In this document: positions 32,121 to 43,939 of the stretch, one piece after another
How positions within the stretch are numbered: position 1 is the stretch's first letter
Layout of the letters: every line of letters starts with the position of its first letter
Source: Sequoia sempervirens
Lineage: Eukaryota > Streptophyta > Pinopsida > Cupressales > Cupressaceae
Direction: 5' to 3'
Assembly: GCA_007258455.2 (NCBI GenBank)
Contig: VDFB02373365.1
Location: 217,863,765-217,927,764, forward strand
DNA: 64,000 nucleotides
Notes under the pieces: model-generated
Told to the model about the DNA's origin: nothing
What the model saw: only the letters and a program-made list of their open reading frames with translations
Databases searched by the model: none
Translations under genes and position numbers: made by a program

Positions 32121-32629
32121 CACCAACATCAAAAACACCTTATTATCAACACCACACAAATAGTTGCTCCCAGACTAGAGGTTGACATAGGTTGACAACA
32201 ATGACAACACTAAAGACAACATAGTACAACAATCCCCTTATTGACATCAATGACAACACAAATCTCCAACAAACTCAATACATCTTCATAACAATTGCAT
32301 CATAATAGCCCCTTCTTCATTATGCTTCTCTTTCTCTTCTTAACGTTCAAATGAGAACTGTTATCCCCATAATTTTTGGCTTGTCCATTTTTCAAAATTG
32401 TCACATTAAATCATCATTTGTTTTGTTGATAATCAATGTTCCTATAAATTTTTCAAATCATTTATTTTGAGCATGATTAGAAGTTGTTAATTTGAAAACC
32501 CTATTCCCAGTTAGTTAAACCATGCTCCATTTTCTAATTTTTAAATAATCATAAATTGAGATTTTTTAGAGCATTTAAATGTCTTATTTGAGATGATGTT
32601 GAGTGGGTTTAGTATACATTCTTTCTTCA

Positions 32630-32880
32630 TTAAGCCTTTTTTGCTCACATTTTTCCAATTTCTAACCTCATTGCTCACAAAATTGGAAATTCTAACCTAC
32701 ATTGCTCACATTTTGCAATATTTTAACCCATGCTCACTTTTTCCCATTTCCTAATCTCATTTTCTCACATTTCGACACATTTAACCTCATTTTCTCACAC
32801 TTCGGTGAATCCTAACCTCATGCTCACAATTTTCAAAATTTAATCTCTAAAAATACCTTACTCACTTTTTCAAAATTTCT
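32630..32880 (+). repeat. Degenerate CTCACATTTT / AACCTCAT repeats
   Basis: At least seven imperfect units such as TTGCTCACATTTTGCAATATTTTAACC and CATTTTCTCACATTTCGAC follow one another, with spacing of about 25-40 bases. Non-coding. Confidence 0.6.
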
Positions 32881-33810
32881 AGGGGAGAGGGGCCAGTAGT
32901 CATGTAGGGTCCAATAGTTGTGCAGTCAATTGTGATTATAATACCCAGTTTTACCACATATTTATACTATATATTGTAAATAAATAGTCCAAATGTAAAT
33001 AAAAAAAAAACCAAATGTTGATCAAAAGTGGACCCATACTTGAACACATGAGAACCTCTAAATGTTATATAAAAAAAAACATAAATACATTCATGAAGAA
33101 GTGAAATAAGTATTTTTTTGTCTCAAATAAAATACCATAACTATCCATTATAAGTTTATCATTTAAAAAATAAAATGGTCATTTAATAAAATAAGACACT
33201 CATTTAAACAAGTATTGTTATATAGTGAAAAAATATTGTTCTTATGTGTACAACTATTGGGGTAGCAATGTACAAAGAATGGAGTATTCTATATTAATAG
33301 TTTGTCCTATCATAATTATAAAAGATGAGGACAATAAATAACATGTATTTTCCCATTAAATGTGAAGGATTTTCAAAAAGTTTTAGTGTTCAACCATTTG
33401 TCCATTTTTGTTTGATATAAGTTCTATTTTAAATAATTATGTGTTGTTTTTATAACAACAAATAGTTTTTTTGTGTTCAACTATTGGTCCATATGTGTTG
33501 AATATAAAAGCTAGAGATATCAAAGATTTATGGCTACCCATAGGTGTTTAGTCCATTTGGGTTTATATTAATTTTATTTTAAATAAAAATATGATATTCT
33601 ACAAGCAACAAATGATATTTTTTTGTTAAACTATTGGGGTTCAATGATTAAGATTTGGTGAACCTTTAAAAAGTCAAATTTTAGACACTTCTCAATAGAT
33701 AAATAAGAGGCCACACTATATTTCAAAAAAAGATGAAGGTTCTACGATATTCCAATCAATCGCTACATGTTGACAAAGTTAGCCCACACGACTACTAGCC
33801 CCTCTCCCCT
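32881..33810. mobile_element. 930-bp non-autonomous TIR element
   Basis: AGGGGAGAGGGGCCAGTAGTC (32881-32901) and GACTACTAGCCCCTCTCCCCT (33790-33810) are inverted repeats with 20 of 21 matches. If the ends are GGGGAG...CTCCCC, the flanks are TA on both sides, as in Tc1/mariner-type insertions. The AT-rich interior has no transposase. It carries several AACTATTGG/CCAATAGTTG strings (near 32908, 33241, 33478 and 33624). Confidence 0.78.
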
Positions 33811-34315
33811 AACCTTTGAGCATTTAAAAGAGGAAAACAAAAGCTAATTGTCATAACTGCATGGAAGCATGAGTTTTGAAAGAAATGTGGTCTTATAAAC
33901 TACCATGGATTGCACAGTATATGCACAAAGTGAATTTTGTGAAAGGCTGTAGTTGCAAGTGCCCAGATTAATATGCATACTAAATGAGAGAGCAAAAACA
34001 AGGCGCAAAACTATTGAAACAGGGCCTACTTTCTTGAAATGAACATGAGATATGTAGCAAATAAATTTGTTGAAAAGGGTTTTAGAAACCTTTAAGCATA
34101 TGCAATTGGTAGGCGCTAAGGCATAGCGCATATACAAAGTAACTGAAGTATTTGATGGATTTGATAAAAGAAATGTAAGGCAGGCAGGTGAAGCATTTGA
34201 CAGAATATCTCAAAGCAGTTCCTGCGCTGCAGAAGTTAGCTACTGCAGCGGGGCTTAGTCGCACTGTTTAACTATTTGCAAAAAATGAGTTCCTAAATGC
34301 TAGTTGCACTGCTAC
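33811..34315. other. Spacer without recognised features
   Basis: About 500 bases between the TIR element and the gypsy terminal block. Short minus-strand frames (33844-34264) have no recognisable motif, and I regard them as chance. Confidence 0.5.
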
Positions 34316-34963
34316 TATTGATGGTGCTTTCTCGCATGTGCTAAACAACTCGACATAATACAATATCCTATCTCTCTTGAAAGGAAATCTTCAACAATAA
34401 ATCACTGAAAATCACCCCAAGGTCTCTCGGGTGTCAGGTCATGACAATGCATAAACAAATTAGATAATATGTGAAAAATGCTGGTAATCACAATCGGACC
34501 TTACTACAAGCAAACTGTATCTTTCCAATTTATCAAATCTTGCAATATGATGATCTTAGATCCTAAGTCTAACCAAATGATAAGGAAACAACAAAAGATG
34601 AAGGGTGCAAGAGATGTAATGAAATCTAAATTATAAACTATTTCTAGGATGAACAATGCAAATGACTAATATTTGGAATGGACCAATCTCAAATAACCAA
34701 TTCCCGCTTAACCCACAATGCAATATCACAAGAAAGGTGCAATCTCTAAGGTATATATAGATTTTCAAACCACGACTTTTCATCCACAATCAAAATCCAA
34801 GCAATAAAATAGATATATGGTCCAGTTGACTTCACCAAATTTACTACAATCGATAGTTACCGGGAGTATAGACCAGATTGCTACAAAATATCTCACTGCA
34901 GCTCGATCAACACATTCCCCATCATAATAGGGAAGCAATAAATCTAAAAATTGGAATTAACTA
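34316..34963 (-). repeat. GypC LTR (or LTR 3' portion), outer end
   Basis: Shorter homologue of 5512-6636. On the minus strand it begins TAGTTAATTCC after AAGGGAAG and ends ...CATCAATA at 34316. Shared strings include CAATATCCTATCTCTCTT and GGACCTTACTACAAGCAA. No primer-binding site lies beyond 34316, as expected for the outer edge of a 3' LTR. The ORF-X stop codon (34957-34959) falls just inside it. Confidence 0.65.
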
Positions 34964-37034
34964 CTTCCCTTATCCTTGTTCTGATCCAACGATTTATGAA
35001 CCTTCAAAAACACCTTATCCAACTCAGCAACAGGTGGCAAAGGTAGGACTTTGAGCCGACATTCAATGGAGCCAATTTCTTCCTTTGACTACTTAACAAT
35101 TTTATCCCACTCACCTTTATTTACCTAATACTTGTCTACCACAGCAAAGTAAGTTGTCGCATCATCTAGTTGGTGCCCTGTTATAACATTTTCAGAATCA
35201 GGAGCACAGACATCATGCCACCATTCCCTCAATTGTTCGAGGCTCAGGAACTTAGGAGAAATCTTCATCCTGCTAGTCATTATCTCAAAGAATGCAATAC
35301 ATCCCTCATAAACACCAGTCAAATCACCATCCATCTGTTTCTTTCATTTATGGATCTTCCTGATGGCCTTCTACCGAATCTGCAAGGCCTCAAACCATTC
35401 CCAAGGCTCATTAAGTCTGGATGAAGGAAGGATTCCATCTACAGCCAACTGATCTTTACCATACTCCATAATCATTTTGGATTTTTGCAATAGAAGGTCA
35501 ATATCCTCCTTGTCTTGAGATAAAACATGTTCTAACAAGTCCTTGGCTCTTACTGCATCCCTCCCAATTGACAAAATTTCCTTTATTGCATCATCTCCTT
35601 TCACTTGGACATCCTTCAACCAATCCATTGCAGTTTGGGTAGAAGTCTTCATCCTTTCAATTTCAGAAATAGTTTCCTTAGGCAAGAAACCAGTAGCAGC
35701 AGAAGAAGATGGATGAAGAGATTGCAAAGGCTTCATCAAGTCCTCTAGACACTTCTTAAGCCTCTCATTTTACCTTTTAAGCTCATGCTTGGACTGTGTC
35801 TCTTTCCTTAATCTCCCAATTATTACTGTACTAGACCCTTCGTATTCTTCAATATCCTGCTCCATAGAGGTTGGTCCAAGATTAATAGTTTGCACATTGT
35901 AATCTTTTCCAGTAACCTCATCTCTACCTTTATCCGCAGCAGGGGTGGCAATGTGAATGACCCTATTACTTGCTTCATCCCTCTTTATCTTTGAAATTAC
36001 CTTAGCCATCTTCTTCTTCTTACCTTTGCCAATCTTGGCCAACATCTCATCCCAATCAAGGGGGGTATCCTCAATAATAACCTGTTTCTTCCTTGTAATC
36101 TCCTTTTCCAACCAATCCGGGATGACAGGATCCACTCGGATTTCATCTGTCTTTAACTCTTCATGTTGTTCTATTGTTTCATCTTTTCCTTTCTCAGGAG
36201 ACTGATCACCTTAGTTACCCAATTCAGGGTCTTCTTCTTGCAAAGGTGATGGGGTTCTAACAAGGCCATCCTTCTTCTCAGGAGATTTGTTGCCTTTGCT
36301 GCTCGTAGGAGAATCTTCATACTGTACTAGTGAAGAAGGGTGCATTTCCACACCTTCCACCTCAAGCTCAGCTGCTGCACCAAAGAGTTCTCCTTGAACA
36401 GTTCTGCCTCCCCACTAGTCTCATGCTCTTCAGGGGTCACATGCTTAGGTACACTTGGTGAAGGGGAAGTAGCCTTTTGTTGCTCCACAGTGTACGCCGT
36501 TGGAAGAGGATCTACCTTTTGTAGGGTCTCCTTGGGAGATGGAGTCCTTGATTTTCTTGAGTAAACTCCGGTTTTCTCTCCCGAGCTTTCCACTTCAACC
36601 ACTGGAGGGTTTGTATCATCCTTGGAAGTCTCTTGATCCTTCTTCTTCGAGCCCCTAGTTGTCTTTTTCCTTTTCAACTCTGGAGGGATATCTTCTTTCC
36701 CTGCCTGCTCAAGTTCCTCCTCCTCTACAGACTTACCTATTCTCAAGGTTCGGCCTCTCTTCTTTCCCTTTGGTTTCCTCTTTTGTTCCGGATCACTTTC
36801 CTTTGGGCCTCTGATTTTAATTTTGAGGGGCGAGCTCACTTTAGTTTTCCTTTTGGGATCTTCTTCCCCGGATTCCTCTAAGGTAGAAAGAGGATTTAGA
36901 TTTCCCATTAAATTGAAGGTATAAGGTACCTTCTCACTTTCCATCTCCCAAACTTTGTGTTTCAACCATGACTTGGTAAACTTCATGACAGGGGCCATCG
37001 TGTTTCTTGAACCTCGCCATCTCCCGTAGTTTAA
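34957..37034 (-). pseudogene. ORF-X, C-terminal part (GypC)
   Basis: Minus-strand continuation of ORF-X after the 17.4-kb insertion. The first part (about 37034-36330) is Lys/Glu/Ser/Pro-rich with strongly basic clusters such as QKRKPKGKKRGRTLR and KRKKTTRGSKKK, which are plausible nuclear-localisation or nucleic-acid-binding signals. Next come coherent segments at 36135-35770, 35739-35371 and 35334-35125 (LREWWHDVCAPDSE, GHQLDDATTYFAVVDKY), ending KSLDQNKDKGSS at 34957. Each segment change is a frameshift or stop. No transmembrane segment is visible, so an envelope-like role is not supported. The family is unknown to me. Confidence 0.65.
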
Positions 37035-38212
37035 GAATGAGTTAAACCATCTAAACATGCTTCTACACCTCTAAATAAGACATTGCATCTAAGATTTAAG
37101 AAATTTAAACTAATTTAAACTAAAAATCTTCATAAATTTGTCCTATTGCTCTCTAACTCTAAAGATCTCTCTAATCTACTTTGCTCTCAGATTTTAGAAG
37201 CTAATTAGACCATTGAAATGACATTTAGAGAACGAGAATTCAAATTAATTCTATCGCTATATGATTAAATAATTAAAACTACTATAATGGCTGCCATGAC
37301 TGCAAATGCTGAATGCTGGATGAATGTTGAATGGATGTTGGATGAATGTTGGATGCTTGAATGTCGATGAATGCCGATGCTTGAAAACCTACAGAGTAAG
37401 ATTGCAATAAGTTAGATCCATTTCCTCAGAGCCAAAGACCTTATATTTATAACTTTTACAGAGCACATTTGCACAGGCGTACGGGATAAAAGGCTGGGAT
37501 TCAATCTAGAGAATTGAATGGCATGGGATGAGAAGATGGAGCTGATCATGAAGGATTGTTTCTCCCCATGAAAACACCAGGCAAGATGAGAGGGAAGGTG
37601 GTTGGAAGAAGATTGGGAGGATTTCCTGCAGGTTTGTCCCCGAAGCTCTTCCCGTGAATGATAGTAGAATTAATTAGATTTTGAAAATTTAATTTTATTG
37701 GTGAGTGATAAAAGGAATATGATTTATGCATAAATTTAAATATTTTTGATTTATTTAAATTTAGCAAAAAGATGATTGAATAATTTAATAAATCAAACTA
37801 TAGAATTTTTTTATTAAATAAAAGGAAAATGATAATTAAATAAAAGATTTTAGAATATCTTTATTTAATTAAGAAGAAATGTGATCAGGTAATTAAATAA
37901 CACAAATTATTTAAGTTGTGTATTTAATTTATGATAGAAGTATAAAAGAAGTAATAATAATAATAATTAAATAAAACAAAGTTTTTAATTTTGTTTGTTT
38001 TAATTAAGAGAGAAGTAATATGATGAAAATGATAATAATTAAATAAAACAAAGTTTTAATTTTGTTTATTTAATTAAGAAAGAAGTAATATAATGAACTT
38101 AATATAAATAAATATTTCTATTTATTTACTAAGTAGATGAATTTAAGATTAATTAATCAAATAAGTCATATTTAATTAATTAGATTCTCTAGACCATTTT
38201 TAGGTGTCTACA
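37035..38212 (-). repeat. 3' LTR of the 17.4-kb element
   Basis: Minus-strand start TGTAGACACC at 38212; matches 53268-54448 throughout. Its inner plus-strand left end stops at GAATGAGTT (37035): the last 11 bases of the other LTR (TGTAAGCATAG on the plus strand) are missing. A GAATG/CTGGATGAATGTT minisatellite lies at 37308-37384. Confidence 0.9.
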
Positions 38213-38230
38213 TTTTGATCCTCTTTGAAG
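38213..38230 (-). other. Candidate polypurine tract
   Basis: The minus strand reads CTTCAAAGAGGATCAAAA directly before the 3' LTR. It is purine-rich but imperfect, and in the right position. Confidence 0.45.
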
Positions 38231-38796
38231 TGATGTGTTTACGCATTGCTTCGAAGAATGATTTTTCCTCAGCTGCCAGTATTGACGAGGAGTTTAAAAT
38301 ATGCCCCTGATTTGCCCCAAATGTTGAATTTTGAAATGATAGCGATATATGCCCCCTCGAGAGATAAATTGAGGAATTTTGAATTTTCTTATGATTTTTC
38401 AAAAATTTTGAATTTTTATGATGATTTGATGCTTTGATGATGACTTGATGAAGAAACAATTTATCTCCCGGCAAAATTGTCCAAAACTGCCCCTGTGATA
38501 GATGAGAATTAATTCCTCAGAAGGAAAAATAAATAAATCCCACAAAAATAACCTATAAATGCTCAAAAGGTCATTTTCAAAAGTCATTTGTGCATTTGAC
38601 TTTGATAAACTTGTGATAGAGACCCTTAGAGTGTTTAGAGCATTAGGATGCCGATTCCTTACCACACCCATCGACTTGAGCGTGTGCAACGTCACAAGCA
38701 TCTGACCGACTATGGACCTCCGGTACGTACCCCAAATCCTCCTCGTAATTTGTGCTTATATGTTTTTGTTCATTTTTCAAGTGTTTTTACCGTTTT

Positions 38797-39003
38797 AGCG
38801 CCCAGTAGGCACGGTTTAGCGTGTCCGTAATCTGTTGTAGCGCGCTATAGTTTTATCGCGTTAGGTCAATTTTGCAGCGCATCAGTAGGATTTTGTAGCG
38901 CGCCACTAGAAATAGTGCTTTAGATAGATTTTGTAGCGCGTCTGTAGGATTTTGTAGTGTGCCACTAAAAATAGTGCTTTAGGTAGATTTTGTAGCGCTT
39001 GGA
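38797..39003 (+). repeat. 21-bp periodic TTTTGTAGCGC array (left)
   Basis: AGCGC-type cores start at 38797, 38818, 38839, 38855, 38876, 38897, 38914, 38935, 38956, 38973 and 38994. The spacing is 21 bases except for three shortened steps (16, 17, 17). Units read TTTTGTAGCGC(G/A) on the plus strand. It lies about 360 bases upstream of the antisense plus-strand ORF. Confidence 0.9.
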
Positions 39004-39369
39004 AGTATAGATTGATGAAAAATTGTGCACTTTGACTTTTATTTCATCAATTTATTGTTGATTCCATCTATTTTAGTTTGATCTTGACTAAATAAATGGT
39101 AAACGATCTCATGATGAGCGAGATCCATTGATTGATAATAATTACCCTCATGATAGGTGATAAATAATTAAATTTTTTTGAAGGGATGAACCTGATTGAT
39201 AGATAAGGGTTCCTTCTTGATAAATTGATAGTTTGATAGGTAAAGCACAATTTTTAAAAATTGATGACCTCATGATGTTTGATATTCTGATGGATAACGT
39301 ATTGATCTGTAAAATATTCTTTTTGTATGATAACAGGAGCATTTAGATGTTATCTAGGTGCGAGAGCAG

Positions 39370-41311
39370 TTCCCTTGGCCTTTTGATATGATACCATGAC
39401 TTTCAGCGGATGAGAGGTAGCATATTACCGATTGTGGTTTAGCCTCATTACTGGATATGCCCCATATTAGACTTAATAGGGGTCTACTGATAGCTTTAGC
39501 AGAGCGGTGGCATAGTGACCACAACACCTTCCACTTACCTACTAACAAGATGACCGTGATGCCAGAGGACGTATGGCGTATTCTTCACATTCCTTTTGTT
39601 GGGGAGATTGTCGTGCATGATTCAGAGGAGGTTGGTGGGGTAGAGTCTATGCAGAGAGTTTTTCAGGATCCCCATATTGCACGAGAGTGGGTTCCATGGG
39701 TAGAGATCTATGATTCATATGCTCCACTTCCTTCAGTTTTGGCCGGCTTTATTGGTGGATTCCTTTGTCCTGATAAGAGGTCAAAGGGTCTATCTCTTGG
39801 ATGGGGTCGGGTATTAGAGGGTATGGTAGCCCACAGGACAAGATATGCTTGGGGCATGTGTATGCTTGCTCAGCTATATCATGATTTACACTAGATCGTG
39901 TACCTCGGAGGTAGTAGTTTATCGGCAGGCGCTACACTTCTTCAGGTATGGGCATGGGAGCATATTGCTGTTACGCATCCTGTGCCGGTGTTATCGAGAC
40001 CAACGATGAGACCTTATGTGTTTCGTTACAAAGGTAGGCCTACCCAACATATGATGGGTAAGCTAGATTATTGGAGGCGGATTCTTGATGATGTGGAGAC
40101 AGTGACCTAGCGTCCCTATTTAGATTGTGATGACTGGGATGATGATGATATTGAGTTGGAATTTTTGGCTGATTCAATGTATTTGATCGGGAAGAGCCCC
40201 AAGATTTTGGAGCGATTCTTGTTTCACCACGTCTACAGATAGTATGGGATTGTTCAATGTATGCCACAAGGAGTAGCACACTATGGATGACGATGGGTAG
40301 ATGCCAGTGATTGGGGTCCATGCTTGCCTTATGGGGCACTTGTTGAGGGTTATTGTGCTTTACAGCCATCGACATAAGATATGTGGTGAGACATTGTTGA
40401 GGCACCCATTACTCTCGAGTATGGACAGTATTTGGCTCTGCACCCTCCTCCTCGTATTACCATTCTAGATGAGCCAGTACTAGCACCAACACCAGCACCA
40501 GCACCAGCAGCTACAGGAGGTGGTTAGGGTGGTCAGAAACGGAGGAGAGGAGGATGTAGATGTGGACATGGAGGGTAGCAAGGAGAGTGACAGTGATGAG
40601 AGTGATGATAGCAGTGATGATGATGGCGGAGATGGGAGGAGACCGAGTGTAGTAGGTACTTCAGAGCCATCGACTAGTGAACCTCGTAAGAGGCAGGTCG
40701 TTGCTTCCTCATCAGTAGAGCGATCAGAGGTTGCGGGTTTATGTGTGCAGGTTCAGACCTTACAAGGACAGCTAGCACAGGTGCAGGGATTATTATCACA
40801 GACGCAGGCCCAGATGCAGGCACAACTAGCTACTGCACAGACACATATTACCTCTCTGATTGGTGAGAGAGATGAGGCCATACAGGTAGCAGTGACAACA
40901 CAGGCTCAACTAGCAGGTGTATGAGCATAGTTGACCACTGCCCAGGCACAGATCACAGCCTTGACTGCAGAGTGAGATACTATCAGACAGGCAGCAGAGA
41001 CAACACAAGCTACTGCAGAGAGATTGTAGAGAGTGGCAGATGGGACCTCTGTGGCAGATTACATGTGAGAGGCTATGCGGGCAGGTGCTGAGATTGAGTT
41101 TTACAGGAGCCATTATCATGAGCTTTTCCCCCCAGAGCAGAGAGTCAGTTATGCCCAGTCTCGCTCAGAGAGGACTCGTTTGAGGACAGTGAGCAGAGGC
41201 GTGACACAACCTCTCTCGAGAGATCCGAGAGATCTGAGAGATCCTGGGACATCTAGTGGTGGTCATGATACTAGCACGAGACCTACTCCTTCTGGTGCGA
41301 GTACCACTTGA
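39370..41311 (+). pseudogene. Antisense ORF with plant mobile domain (PMD) and coiled-coil tail
   Basis: Plus-strand protein opposite to gag-pol, between integrase and the 3' LTR. The N-terminal part (39370-40110 and on to about 40480) has the aminotransferase-like plant mobile domain pattern: LNRGLLIALAERWHSDHNTF, MPEDVWRILHIPFVGE, LLQVWAWEHIAVTHP. A proline/alanine linker and an acidic Ser/Asp stretch (40560-40650) follow. Then comes a Gln-rich probable coiled coil (LQGQLAQVQGLLSQTQAQMQ, 40730-41070) and an Arg/Ser/Thr-rich end. Stops near 39895, 40108 and 40927 and a frameshift near 40520 break it. PMD proteins are host or transposon-borne in plants; the role in the element is unknown. Confidence 0.8.
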
Positions 41312-41489
41312 GATCATTTGTGTACCCTTCGAGAGATATATACAGCCATTTTTGATATGATGTTATTTTCATCCTTTTTAGACTTCATTGTATACTTGAC
41401 ACTTGATGAGATATATATGTGCAGCGGTTCGATTGATCTATGATGTGTTCTACATGATTTATGTGATGGATGCATTTTAATTTTTATGT

Positions 41490-42300
41490 TTTATGATGAT
41501 TTATTATACTAGATTGTATAGATGCATTAATGATGATGTGATATGATATTGATGATGTATTTCTTTTCTCCATGAAATGCAATGCATAATATATAAAATG
41601 AGATGTAAATGAATGATGTATGGATATGTGATGTAAATGAATGATGTATATAATGAAATGTAAATGAATGATGTACGGATGAAATGTAATGTATGAGATG
41701 TAAATGAATGATGTATGTAATGAGATGTCATGTGATAGATAAAATGATGTATGGATATGTGATATATGATATATAAAATGAGATTTAAATGAAATGATAT
41801 GTAAATTAAATGATGTATGGATGAAATGTAATGTATGAGATATAAAATGAGATGTAAATGAATGATGAATGTAATGAGATGTCATGTGATAGATAAAATG
41901 ATGTATGGATATGTGATGTATGATATATAAAATGAGATGTAAATGAAATGATGTATGTATATGTGATGTCAATGAATGATGTATATAATGAAATGTAAAT
42001 GAATGAAAAATGTAATGAGATGTCATGTGATAGATAAAAATGATGTATGGATATGTGATATATGATATATAAAATGAGATGTAAATGAAATGATGTATGG
42101 ATGAAATGTAATGTATGAGATATAAAATGAGATGTAAATGAATGATGAATGTAATGAGATGTCATGTGATAGATAAAATGATGTATGGATATGTGATATA
42201 TGATATATAAAATGAGATGTAAATGAAATGATGTATGGATGATAAAATGATGTAAAATGCCTTCTATATGTATGCAATGAATGATGATTTTGCAACTACA
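41490..42300. repeat. AT-rich minisatellite (GATGTAAATGAATGATGTATG-type)
   Basis: Short GATGTAAATGAA / GATGTATGGATATGTGAT units are arranged in higher-order repeats. The marker GAGATGTCATGTG recurs at about 41722, 41877, 42017 and 42156, giving 140-155-base periods. The minus-strand frames over it (His/Ile/Ser/Phe repeats) are artefacts. Confidence 0.85.
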
Positions 42301-43260
42301 TGATAATGACAATGTGATGAGATGTAAATGAATGATGTAACATAACATGTATATGATGTAACGAAATGAGATGTTTATTGTGAAATTTATGATGAGATGA
42401 AGAAATGATTTTATATGCATGCCATTATGAAAATTGTATTTGTCAAGTATACTCAATCTATAATAAGAAAAGATAACATTCTTTACAAATGAATCTTTGT
42501 AACTTGTGTAATCAATACTCTGCAGATGTATTATTATGAATGCAATCTATGTTTACCATGCAAAAACTTATTTTATCAATGCAAACCTAAGTGTCATTTC
42601 AACAATCTTTTTATTTTGCTTTGTATCATCACTGAGCTTTTAAAATGTTGAAAGCGAATACAAGCATCAATGATATGAGATAGACCAATGATGACCTGAG
42701 TATTTCTTTCATGTTATTTGATATTGCAAGTGAACACAAGCATCAAGGTATAAGATAGGCCAATGATGACCTGAGCATTTCTTGCGTAAACAAACAAGAA
42801 TTAATCATTTTCTTAAGTGAATCGGAATGTCATCCATGATACTTGGTAGAGCACTTCCCGCGACAATTCACAAAATAACAATGACTAACTCAGAAATAGC
42901 AAACAAAGAAAAGGTATCATTCTCCTTCCTTGCTTCTCTAGTTTAATACATCATCGAGTAGCTCCAAAGAAATGATAAGAAAAATTATAAAATAAAAAGT
43001 ACAACAATTCAAATTCTACTTAATGTATTTTCAAATCATTATTCAGATTAGATCATCAATGTTGAAATGTGTGTGCTAATGTTTGCATGATATTCTCAGA
43101 TGTTTGACCAAAAGAACTAACCTAAAGACCTATCCTAGGGGTCTCGGGGACTGATCAAAGATTAGTCTTGCCTACGTTATACACATAGAGACCACGTAGT
43201 TCGACAGACACAGACTCCATTTTCTGACTGATGTAGACTCTATTTTTGTGTTTTCAATTT
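42301..43260. other. Spacer between minisatellites
   Basis: No gene. Two similar segments around 42640-42710 and 42725-42785 share GCGAATACAAGCATCAATGA / GTGAACACAAGCATCAAGG and CCAATGATGACCTGAG, a roughly 85-bp duplication. Confidence 0.5.
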
Positions 43261-43279
43261 TATGAATGTTTTTGTATGG

Positions 43280-43520
43280 ATTTTCTTATTTTCTGATGTG
43301 TTTGGATTCTGATTTTCTAATGTTTTTGGATTTTGATTTTCTGATGTGTTTGGATTTTGATTTTCTAATGTTTTTGGATTTTGATTTTCTGATGTTTTTA
43401 GATTTTGATGGATTTTCTGATGTTAATGGATTTTGATAAATTTTTTGATGTTTTTGGATTTTGATGGATTTTCTGATGTTTTTGGATTTTGATAAATTTT
43501 TTGATGTTTTTGGATCACTT
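43280..43520. repeat. 24/28-bp minisatellite GATGTTTTTGGATTTTGAT
   Basis: About nine units of GATG(T/G)TTTTGGATTTTGATTTTCT (24 bases), with later units lengthened to about 28 bases by an extra GGAT or AAAT. The minus-strand frame here (KSKNIRKS repeats) is a by-product. Confidence 0.85.
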
Positions 43521-43939
43521 TTCAAGTATCGTCACTTGGTGTTGTCATATTTGATTGCCTTTCCATTTAAGCTGAAAGTCCATCGTACTAACTAACACTA
43601 GGATGTTGCCCCCAAGCTAGGATAAAACATGATATCCTTGCTATGACATGGATAGTGATAATGATTTTCCCAAATGATAGATGGAAATGATATGAAAGGA
43701 AACAATCGTAACAAAATTGTACCTAATAGATAGAAGAGCTGGTGAAATCACAAGTAGTGCCTGTTTGCCAGGTTTTCATCACTTGTTTTTATTGTGTCCT
43801 CTTTCTTCTTCTTTTGTATTTTTTTTTTTAAATTTTTTTTTAATATATTTTTTGTTTTTCTGTCATCATGACACCTATTTGCCAGGTTTTCATCAAGACA
43901 ACCTTACTGACCATGCACTAGGTGTCCTCAAGTATAGAA

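Larger units (their letters stand above)
30660..32880. other. Intergenic DNA with duplications and a MITE
   Basis: No gene. It contains a roughly 140-bp tandem duplication (starting about 30900 and 31044), whose second copy is split by the MITE at 31140-32064. It also contains a degenerate CTCACATTTT/AACCTCAT repeat stretch (about 32630-32880). Confidence 0.6.

Noticed and set aside
41484..42456. Minus-strand frames rich in His/Ile/Ser/Phe (up to 216 codons)
   Set aside because: They are translations of the AT-rich minisatellite; the peptide repeats follow the DNA repeat and carry no protein signal.
43286..43525. Minus-strand KSKNIRKS repeat protein
   Set aside because: It is the 24/28-bp minisatellite read in one frame.
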